This document shows, in pieces, positions 18,434 to 24,731 of a stretch of DNA of 36,820 bases (within the stretch, counting starts at the first letter, position 1; every line of letters begins with the position of its first letter). The notes under the pieces are model-generated. The model was not told the origin of the DNA and did not search any database. It saw nothing but the letters and a program-made list of their open reading frames with translations. Made by a program: the position numbers and the translations under genes. Origin of the DNA: Planctomycetota bacterium (GTDB lineage Bacteria > Planctomycetota > UBA1135 > GCA-002686595); the NCBI GenBank assembly GCA_028278425.1, contig JANQEJ010000157.1, forward strand, positions 1-36,820. Reading direction: 5' to 3'.

Positions 18434-18979
18434 ATGCTGGTGGTGGTGACCGGAGGCCCGGGATCGGGCAAGACGACGCTGGTCGACGCGCTCGGAAAGC
18501 TCGGCTTCGCGACCGTCCCCGAGGCGGCGATCCAGGTGATCGACGAGCTCAACGACGAGCTCGGCCTCGAGGGGCAGAAGGCCTGGCGCTCGGAGAATCG
18601 GGCGGACTTCCAGACGCGCGTCATCCACCGGCAGGTCGCACTCGAGGAGCGTTGCTCGGCCGAAGGAACGACGTTTCTGGACCGCGGCAGGTTGGACGGA
18701 CTGGCCTATTGCCGGCACTTCGGGCAGCCCGTGCCGGCCGAGCTCGAGCGGCTGGCGCCGCTCGCGCGTTACGACCGCGTCTTCGTGCTCGACACGTTGT
18801 CCGACTTCGCGGACCGCGGGGCGACGGGGCGTACCAGCGACCGGGCGGCTTCGATCGCGATCCGGGAGCGGATCGAAGAGGTGTACCGCGAGCACGGGTA
18901 TGCGGCGGTCCGCGTGCCGGAGATGGACGTCGGGAGGCGGGTGGAGTTCGTGCTCGGCGCCCTCGAAACCCATCCCTAA
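18434..18979 (+). CDS. Small P-loop ATPase / kinase-like protein (AAA_28-like)
   Basis: 181 aa, cytoplasmic. The Walker A motif GGPGSGKT is at 7-14. It is followed by FATVPEAA, the helix EGQKAWRSENRADFQTRVIHRQ, and FLDRGRLDGLAY, a Walker B-like segment with DR as in nucleoside/nucleotide kinases. DRVFVLD, TGRTSDRAASIAIRERIEEVYREHGY and VPEMDVGRRVEFVL complete the family pattern. This set matches the AAA_28 group of predicted ATPases/kinases, related to NadR-type and thymidylate-kinase-like folds; the substrate is unknown. The gene is divergent from the metalloprotease (98-bp gap) and is followed by a candidate terminator, so it probably stands alone. Confidence 0.85.
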   Translation: MLVVVTGGPGSGKTTLVDALGKLGFATVPEAAIQVIDELNDELGLEGQKAWRSENRADFQTRVIHRQVALEERCSAEGTTFLDRGRLDGLAYCRHFGQPVPAELERLAPLARYDRVFVLDTLSDFADRGATGRTSDRAASIAIRERIEEVYREHGYAAVRVPEMDVGRRVEFVLGALETHP

Positions 18980-19038
18980 CCCCCACCCACCCCGGGGATC
19001 GTTGCGCGCCGAATCGGTGGCGAGAAAAGACCGGGAAA

Positions 19039-19066
19039 CGAGGGCTCCCCCCACCTCGGATTTTTT
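19039..19066 (+). terminator. Candidate intrinsic terminator after the small ATPase gene
   Basis: CGAGG (19039-19043) pairs with CCTCG (19054-19058) around a 10-base loop, followed by GA and six T (19061-19066). The T-run makes it convincing although the stem is short. It lies 60 bp past the stop codon and before recQ. Confidence 0.5.
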
Positions 19067-19109
19067 CCACGCTTGAACCGCCACCGCCAGACGTTGGAAT
19101 CGGTCTCGC

Positions 19110-21152
19110 ATGCACGAGCGAAGCATGTTCGAGGCGAACGCGATCCTGACGCCGGGTCCCTCGGCGCCGCCGTCGGCGGTGGAAGCCGGTGACGCGGCAG
19201 CCCGCCTTCCGGAGGAGCTTCTCGGCGCCATCGGGCGAACCTGGGGCATCGACCGGCTGCGGCCGTTGCAGGCGCGGGCGATGGAGGTCGTGCTCGCGAA
19301 CCGCGATCTCGTGCTGATCCTGCCGACCGGCGCGGGGAAGAGCCTCTGCTATCAGGCGCCCGCGCTCGTCCGCGAGGGGTTGACCGTCGTCGTCAGCCCG
19401 CTGATCTCGCTCATGAAGGACCAGGTCGACGGGCTGGTCCAAAACGGCGTGCCCGCGGCGATGCTCACCAGCGCTCAAGGCGCCGCCGAGCGCCGCGCGA
19501 CCTTCGAGGACCTCGAACGCGGGCTCCTCAAGCTCCTCTTCGTCGCGCCGGAGCGGGTGATGATGGACGGGTTCGTCCACCGCCTCGTGGCCTTCGGGCT
19601 GGAAGCGCTGGCGATCGACGAGGCGCACTGCATCAGCCACTGGGGGCACGACTTCCGGCCCGAGTACCGCCAGCTCGGAGAGCTCCGCCGGCTCCTCCCC
19701 GAGGTGCCGATCCACGCCTTCACGGCCACCGCCACGGAGCAGGTGCGGCGCGACATCGCCGAGCAGCTCCACCTCCACGACCCGGCCGTCCTGGTCGGGC
19801 CGTGCGACCGGCCGAACCTGACCTACCGCGTGCAGCCGCGCCGCGAGCTCGGCCGGCAGGTGCTCGACGTCGTGCGGCGCCACGCGGACGAGGCGGGGAT
19901 CGTCTACTGCATCTCGCGCAAGGACACCGAGGCCCTCGACGCCGACCTCCGTCGCCAGGGCGTCCGCAGCGTCGCCTACCACGCCGGGCTCCCCGCGCGC
20001 GAGCGCAAGCGGGCGCAGGACGCCTTCCAGAGCGAAGAGGTGGACGTCGTGTGCGCGACGGTGGCCTTCGGCATGGGGATCGATCGCACCGACGTGCGCT
20101 TCGTCCTCCACGCGGCGCTGCCGAAGGGCATCGAGCAGTACAGCCAGGAGACCGGCCGGGCCGGCCGCGACGGGCTGGCGGCGGAGTGCGTCCTCTTCTA
20201 CTCGGGCACCGACTTCTACACGTGGAAGTCGCTGATGGAGCGCGCGCACCACGAGGCGGCGGCGAACGGGCACGAGCCGGAGCGCGACGTGCTCGACGCC
20301 TCGATCGAACGCCTCGGCCGGATGATGAGCTACACGACGCGGTTCGTGTGCCGGCATCGCCAGCTCGTCGAGCACTTCGGACAGGACTACGAGCCTCCCG
20401 ATGCCGCGGGCTGTGGAGCGTGCGACGTCTGCCTGGGCGAGCTGAAGGCGGTCGCCGATTCGCAGGTCGTCGCGCAGAAGATCCTCTCGTGCGTCGTGCG
20501 CTGCCAGCAGCGCTACGGCGCGACCCACGTCACCGACGTGCTGCGCGGCGCGGACACGGCGGGGATCCGGCGGGCCGGCCACGACCAGCTCTCCACCTAC
20601 GGGCTCTTGAGAAACCAATCCACGCAGGAGATCCGCGCGTGGATCGACCAGTTGATCGGGATGGAACACCTGCGGGTCGAGGCTGGGCGGTATCCGACGC
20701 TCTACCTCTCCCCGAGCGGCGTCCAGGTGATGAAGGACGAGCTTCCCGTCACGCTCTTCGCGATTCCCGCGACCAAGGCGCGGGCCGGTCGGACGCGGAA
20801 GGCGGCCGCGCTCGAGGAGATCGGAAACGGGCTGCCGGTCGACGAGGGGCTCTTCGAAGCGCTCCGCAGCCTGCGCCGCGAGCTCGCGCGCGAACGGGGC
20901 GTCCCGCCCTACCTCATCTTCAACGACCGCTCGCTGGCGGAGATGGCGAGCCGGCGGCCGCGGACTTTGGTGGAGCTCCTGGCGGTGAAGGGCGTCGGCG
21001 AGAAGAAGGCGGCCGACCTCGGACCGGCCTTTCTCGCCGCGATCGAGGCCCACGCGACGGACGATTCGCCCCGGGAGGGGAATAGCGCCGGCACGACCGC
21101 GTCCGATGCGGCCAAGAGCCCCCCGAGAGCCCCCGGAGAAGAGGAATCATGA
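19110..21152 (+). CDS. recQ: ATP-dependent DNA helicase RecQ
   Basis: 680 aa. A 3'-5' superfamily 2 helicase for recombination and replication-fork repair. After a non-conserved ~30-residue extension, motif 0/I appear as LRPLQARAMEV and LPTGAGKS (72-78), motif II as DEAH (170-173) followed by CISHWGHDFRPEY, motif III FTATAT, motif V VATVAFGMGIDR and motif VI QETGRAGRDG. The RQC zinc-binding part is seen in VCRHR and CGACDVC, with a winged helix after it. A C-terminal HRDC domain (about 565-650, LFEALRSLRRELARERGVPP, VKGVGEKKA) precedes a short disordered tail. An in-frame ATG at 19125 could also be the start. The stop codon overlaps the next gene's ATG as ATGA, so translation is coupled to a lipoprotein gene, an odd partner for a helicase. 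Confidence 0.97.
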   Translation: MHERSMFEANAILTPGPSAPPSAVEAGDAAARLPEELLGAIGRTWGIDRLRPLQARAMEVVLANRDLVLILPTGAGKSLCYQAPALVREGLTVVVSPLISLMKDQVDGLVQNGVPAAMLTSAQGAAERRATFEDLERGLLKLLFVAPERVMMDGFVHRLVAFGLEALAIDEAHCISHWGHDFRPEYRQLGELRRLLPEVPIHAFTATATEQVRRDIAEQLHLHDPAVLVGPCDRPNLTYRVQPRRELGRQVLDVVRRHADEAGIVYCISRKDTEALDADLRRQGVRSVAYHAGLPARERKRAQDAFQSEEVDVVCATVAFGMGIDRTDVRFVLHAALPKGIEQYSQETGRAGRDGLAAECVLFYSGTDFYTWKSLMERAHHEAAANGHEPERDVLDASIERLGRMMSYTTRFVCRHRQLVEHFGQDYEPPDAAGCGACDVCLGELKAVADSQVVAQKILSCVVRCQQRYGATHVTDVLRGADTAGIRRAGHDQLSTYGLLRNQSTQEIRAWIDQLIGMEHLRVEAGRYPTLYLSPSGVQVMKDELPVTLFAIPATKARAGRTRKAAALEEIGNGLPVDEGLFEALRSLRRELARERGVPPYLIFNDRSLAEMASRRPRTLVELLAVKGVGEKKAADLGPAFLAAIEAHATDDSPREGNSAGTTASDAAKSPPRAPGEEES

Positions 21153-21418
21153 TGCCCAGGACCACCGCGCTCGTCGCGTCCCTCCTGCTCGCCGCCTGCA
21201 CGGCGGTGCCCCATCGCGAACCGGCGGACGAGACCGAGATCGTCGTTCTCGAGTTCGCGCAGGCCGACGAGGTGGCGACCGTCATCGAGGACTTCCACGG
21301 CTCGGCGGTCGAGGTCGCGGTGGACGCGCGCACGAACTCCGTGCTGCTCAAGGGCGAGCACGCGGACCTCGTCGAGGTGAAGGACCTGATCGTCCAGCTC
21401 GACGTGGAGCTGCGCTGA
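21149..21418 (+). CDS. Small lipoprotein with secretin-N-like domain (paralogue 1)
   Basis: 89 aa. A lipoprotein signal ends in LLAAC (lipobox, Cys at about residue 17), followed by a single ~65-residue domain. The sequence VDARTNSVLLKGEHADLVEV then LIVQLDVEL matches the short secretin N-domain (NolW-like) signature, D-x-RTNS-x-L-x-KG...I-x-QLD, as found in the periplasmic part of type II/III/IV pilus secretins. No secretin barrel follows, so it is a stand-alone N-domain lipoprotein. GAGGAA lies just before the ATG, which overlaps the recQ stop. The next-but-one feature is a second copy (21551-21847). A role in contacting secretin or envelope machinery is inference only. Confidence 0.82.
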   Translation: MMPRTTALVASLLLAACTAVPHREPADETEIVVLEFAQADEVATVIEDFHGSAVEVAVDARTNSVLLKGEHADLVEVKDLIVQLDVELR

Positions 21419-21449
21419 TCCGCCGGAACCGGCTCCGAAACCGGGGAAA

Positions 21450-21469
21450 CGCCGTTCTCAAGAACGGCG
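21450..21469. other. Perfect hairpin between the two lipoprotein genes
   Basis: CGCCGTTC (21450-21457) and GAACGGCG (21462-21469) form an 8-bp stem with a TCAA loop, 31 bp after the first lipoprotein stop codon. No T-run follows. It could protect the upstream message 3' end or act as a factor-dependent stop. The rest of the 132-bp gap is GC-rich without recognisable elements except a -10-like hexamer at its end. Confidence 0.5.
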
Positions 21470-21537
21470 CGAACCGCGCTGGCGAGCTCCCAGGGCCGCC
21501 CGCGATCCGCGCCGGCCGGACGCCGGGTGCGGGCGAC

Positions 21538-21543
21538 TAACCT
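21538..21543 (+). promoter_or_regulatory. -10-like hexamer TAACCT before the second lipoprotein gene
   Basis: TAACCT ends seven bases before the ATG at 21551 and there is no ribosome binding site between them. This would fit a leaderless transcript. No -35 element was recognised. Confidence 0.3.
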
Positions 21544-21550
21544 GCGCGGC

Positions 21551-21847
21551 ATGAAGTACAGCCCCTTGCTCTGCCTCGTCCTCGCCGTCGTCGCAGGCTG
21601 CCACAACATCGGCATCGCGCCGCCCGATCGGAACGTCGAGGTGCTCGCCCTGCAGCACGCCTCGGCCGAGAAGGTCGCGGCGCTCGTCGAGGAGCTCCAG
21701 GGCGCCGAGCCCTTCTCCGACTTCGAGCTCGGCGTGGACGCCCGCACGAACTCGCTGCTCATCAAGGGCACCTCGCGCGAGATCGACGAGGCGCGGGAGC
21801 TCATCGCGCAGCTCGACGTCCCCGTGAAGCCGGCCGGCACGCGCTAA
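21551..21847 (+). CDS. Small lipoprotein with secretin-N-like domain (paralogue 2)
   Basis: 98 aa from the ATG at 21551, chosen because the lipoprotein signal MKYSPLLCLVLAVVAGC starts there; an in-frame ATG at 21527 would only add eight residues ahead of it. After the lipobox Cys comes the same domain as in the preceding lipoprotein: VLALQHASAEKVAALVEEL, then VDARTNSLLIKGTSREIDEA and LIAQLDVPV. Shared core VDARTNS-x-L-x-KG and QLDV make the two clear paralogues from tandem duplication. Like its neighbour it has the secretin short N-domain pattern without the secretin channel. The NHL gene starts 12 bp downstream on the same strand, so these may be cotranscribed. Confidence 0.82.
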   Translation: MKYSPLLCLVLAVVAGCHNIGIAPPDRNVEVLALQHASAEKVAALVEELQGAEPFSDFELGVDARTNSLLIKGTSREIDEARELIAQLDVPVKPAGTR

Positions 21848-21859
21848 GATGCGGCCGGC

Positions 21860-23695
21860 ATGGCGAAGGCCCTCCCCTGGATCGCGACCGCCCTGATCCT
21901 TCTCGCTCCGGCGCTCCCGGCGCAGGAGGAAGAGCGAGTGGACCCCGAAACCGACTGGCCGGAGGGCCGCTACGGCGAGGCCCTCCGCGAGATCGGGCCG
22001 TGGGACCGGCCCGGCGGCGTGGCGCTCGCCGCCGACGGGACGCTCTACCTGACCGAGCAGGGAACCGGCCACCTCGTCGCGATCGCTCCGGAGGGGGAGC
22101 TGCGCACCTGGGACGGCTTCGACCGCCCCACGGGCGTCGCGGTGGACGCGCGCGGGCGCGTCGTCGTGGCGGACACCGGGAACGACAGGGTTCGCGTCTT
22201 CGACGGCGAGTGGGCGGACTACGTCGGCTTCCGCCGCCCGATGGACGCCGTGGCGCTCGGGGACCGCCTCTACGTGGCCGACACGGGGAACGCGCGCGTG
22301 GTCGTCGTTTCGAAGGAACCGAAGGCGCTGATCTTCGGCGGCTACGGGACCGCAAACGGTCGCTTCCAACGCCCGGTGGCGATCGCGGTGGACCCCGACG
22401 GGAACGTCTACGTCGTCGACGCGGGCCAGCACCGAGTCCAGAAGTTCGACGCGGCGGGAAACTTTCTGACCGCTTGGGGCGGCTTCGGCCCGCACGCGGG
22501 GCTCTTCGGCCATCCCGCGGACGTCGCGTGGCACGACGGACGCGTCTACGTCGCCGACGCGGACAACCACCGCGTCCAGGTGTTCGAGCCCGACGGCACG
22601 CCGATCTACGAATGGGGCAAGCACGCGCTCCGTCCGCGCGAGGGCGCGGGCGCGCTGCACTACCCGAACGGGATTGCCATCGCACCGGACGGCGCGACGG
22701 TCGTGGTCGCCGAGGCCTTCCAGGACCGGGCGCAGGCCTTCGGGCGGACCGAGCGCGACCCGGCGCTCTTCTCCACCGATCCCGGGATCCTTCCGTGGAA
22801 GGTGGCCCCCCACTACGGGATGGAGCTCGCCAGCGCCGCCGACCTGCTCGTCCTGTTCGAGCCCGAGACGCAGATCCTCCTGATCCACGACCTCGAGCTC
22901 GAGGAGCCGATCGAGGTCTGCAAACCGGGCGGCTACGGCGACGCGCCGGGCTTCTTCCACGAGATCGCGGGCGTCGCGATCGATCCGGAGAGCTGGTCCG
23001 TGATCGCGAGCGACCGCGGGCGGCGCGCGCTGCAGATCTTCGACCTCGACCACGAGCCGGACGCGCCGCTCAAGTTCGACAAGCAGAAGGCGCGGCTCTC
23101 CAGGGCGGTCGATCTCAACGCGATGTTCGCGGCCGCCGGACGGGAGGATCTCCGCGACGTCGAGCCCGGTGCGCTGGCTCGCGACGGAAACGGCAACCTG
23201 GCGCTGATCGACCTGCGCGGGGACCGAATCCTCGTGCTGACGCCGAAGCTTGAGCTCCTGCGGACGATCGAAGGCCTCGACGAGCCCGTGAACCTCGCCT
23301 TCGGCCCGGCGGGCGAGCGGCTCTACGTGGTCGAGCGGGGCGCGCGCCGGCTGCGCGCCTTCGACGCGGCGGGCGAGGTGGTGGCGGAGATCGGCGACCC
23401 GACCGATCCCCACGGGGTCGCCGTCGACGCGGAGGGGAACGTCTACGTGACCGACGTCGCCGAGCACCGCGTCACCGTCTTCGATACCGACGCCATCGCG
23501 ACCCGGCAATGGGGCGGCAAGGGCCTCGGCGCCGGCGAGCTCTACCGCCCGCGCGGCATCGGCGTGGACGCGCGCGGGCGCGTGATCGTCCTCGACCACG
23601 GCAACCACCGCGGCCAGATCTTCACCGCCGAGGGCGAGTTCCTCATCGCCTTCGGACCGCGTTCGTACGTGAAACCGACGCGCAAGCCGCGGTAG
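21860..23695 (+). CDS. Secreted NHL-repeat beta-propeller protein
   Basis: 611 aa. The signal peptide MAKALPWIATALILLAPALPAQ is followed by many NHL repeats across the whole length: VAVDARGRVVVADTGNDRVR, RLYVADTGNARVVV, IAVDPDGNVYVVDAGQHRVQ, GRVYVADADNHRVQVF, and near the end VAVDAEGNVYVTDVAEHRVT and IGVDARGRVIVLDHGNHRGQ. At least eight blades are seen, perhaps two propellers with a less regular middle part (about 300-430). NHL propellers bind proteins, nucleic acids or ligands; a peptidyl-hydroxyglycine lyase activity exists in some relatives, but no specific catalytic set was identified. The start lies 12 bp after the lipoprotein stop; TAAGAT there includes that stop codon. Confidence 0.9.
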   Translation: MAKALPWIATALILLAPALPAQEEERVDPETDWPEGRYGEALREIGPWDRPGGVALAADGTLYLTEQGTGHLVAIAPEGELRTWDGFDRPTGVAVDARGRVVVADTGNDRVRVFDGEWADYVGFRRPMDAVALGDRLYVADTGNARVVVVSKEPKALIFGGYGTANGRFQRPVAIAVDPDGNVYVVDAGQHRVQKFDAAGNFLTAWGGFGPHAGLFGHPADVAWHDGRVYVADADNHRVQVFEPDGTPIYEWGKHALRPREGAGALHYPNGIAIAPDGATVVVAEAFQDRAQAFGRTERDPALFSTDPGILPWKVAPHYGMELASAADLLVLFEPETQILLIHDLELEEPIEVCKPGGYGDAPGFFHEIAGVAIDPESWSVIASDRGRRALQIFDLDHEPDAPLKFDKQKARLSRAVDLNAMFAAAGREDLRDVEPGALARDGNGNLALIDLRGDRILVLTPKLELLRTIEGLDEPVNLAFGPAGERLYVVERGARRLRAFDAAGEVVAEIGDPTDPHGVAVDAEGNVYVTDVAEHRVTVFDTDAIATRQWGGKGLGAGELYRPRGIGVDARGRVIVLDHGNHRGQIFTAEGEFLIAFGPRSYVKPTRKPR

Positions 23696-23705
23696 CGGGG
23701 TCCGC

Positions 23706-23723
23706 CTCTTTCCGCGGAAAGAG
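23706..23723. repeat. 18-bp perfect palindrome between NHL and thioredoxin genes
   Basis: CTCTTTCCGCGGAAAGAG reads the same on both strands. It lies 10 bp after the NHL stop and ends next to a -10-like TAAGAT (23725-23730). It could be a dimeric regulator site or form a short hairpin; the two cannot be separated by sequence alone. Confidence 0.6.
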
Positions 23724-23750
23724 TTAAGATCGCGGCGAAGGAGGTTTGCC

Positions 23751-24731
23751 ATGCAACGCTCGACCGCGCTCGCCCTCTCGCTCGCCCTGCTCTTCGCGAC
23801 CGTCTCCACCACCGCGCCCGCTCAGCCCTCTCAAGACAAGGGGCAGGAGAAGCAGGAGCGCAAGGCCATCTACGACGAGGAGGCCGACGCGAAGGCGCAG
23901 ATCGCCGCCGCGCTCGCCGAGGCCAAGAAGGAGAACCGGCGCGTCCTGATCCAGTGGGGCGCGAACTGGTGCCACTGGTGTCATGTCTTGCACGACGTCT
24001 TCGCGTCGGACGAAGACGTGCGGCGCAAGCTCCTCTACGAATACGACGTCGTGTTGGTCGACGTCGGGAAGTTCGACACGAACATGGAGCTCGCAAAGCG
24101 CTACGGAGCAGATCTCAAGGCCAACGGCGTGCCCTTCCTGACCGTGCTCGACGCCGAGGGCAAGCCGCTTGCGAACCGGGAGACCGGCTCGCTCGAGGCG
24201 GGCGACAAGCACGACGTGAAGAAGGTGCTCGGTTTCCTCGAGAAGCACCAGGCGAAGTACTTGAAGGCCGAGGACCTCTACGCCGACGCGCTCAAGCGCG
24301 CGCAGACGTCGAACAGGGCGGTGTTCCTGCACTTCGGCGCGCCCTGGTGCGGCTGGTGCCACCGTCTCGAGGACTGGATGGAACGCCCCGCGGTCGCAAA
24401 GGTCATGGCCAAGCATTTCGTCGACCTGAAGATCGACACGGACCGCACGATCGGCGGCGCGGACCTGCTTGCCTCCTACCGCGGCGAGGGTGGCGGCATC
24501 CCGTGGTGGGTGTTCTTGAACGGCGAGGGCGATGCGCTGGCCCACAGCGGAATCGGCGACGCGAACCTGGGCTGCCCGTGGACCGACGAGGAGCTAGCCG
24601 GCTTCGGCAAGTGCCTCAAGCAGGCGGCCCCGGACATCGCCGAGAAGGACGTGGCCGTCCTCCTCGGCGAGATGAAGGCGTTCCGCGAGGAGCTCGAGAA
24701 GAAGAAGCGGGAGCGGGAAGCCGGCGACTAG
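23751..24731 (+). CDS. Secreted protein with two thioredoxin-like domains
   Basis: 326 aa with a strong ribosome binding site (AAGGAGG, eight bases before the ATG). The signal peptide ends at about APAQ (residue 25); a charged Lys/Glu-rich linker follows. Domain 1 (about 45-168) has NWCHWC with cysteines 74 and 77 and cis-Pro at GVPFL (P128). Domain 2 (about 175-310) has PWCGWC with cysteines 200 and 203 and cis-Pro at GIPWW (P251). A Lys/Glu-rich C-terminal helix ends the protein. Both active sites are intact, so it likely oxidises, reduces or isomerises disulfides in exported proteins; direction of electron flow cannot be told. It could serve the many Cys-containing secreted proteins nearby. 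Its TAG overlaps the convergent stop of the next gene. Confidence 0.92.
   Translation: MQRSTALALSLALLFATVSTTAPAQPSQDKGQEKQERKAIYDEEADAKAQIAAALAEAKKENRRVLIQWGANWCHWCHVLHDVFASDEDVRRKLLYEYDVVLVDVGKFDTNMELAKRYGADLKANGVPFLTVLDAEGKPLANRETGSLEAGDKHDVKKVLGFLEKHQAKYLKAEDLYADALKRAQTSNRAVFLHFGAPWCGWCHRLEDWMERPAVAKVMAKHFVDLKIDTDRTIGGADLLASYRGEGGGIPWWVFLNGEGDALAHSGIGDANLGCPWTDEELAGFGKCLKQAAPDIAEKDVAVLLGEMKAFREELEKKKREREAGD

Noticed and set aside
12261..18449. A 2062-codon open frame on the plus strand across several genes
   Set aside because: It is rich in Arg/Ala/Gly/Pro without domains and overlaps genes with clear families in other frames (DUF1028, metalloprotease). Long spurious frames are expected at this GC content.
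19110..21152. RecQ as part of a defence system
   Set aside because: It has the full housekeeping architecture (helicase, RQC, HRDC) and its neighbours are lipoproteins and an NHL protein, not nucleases.
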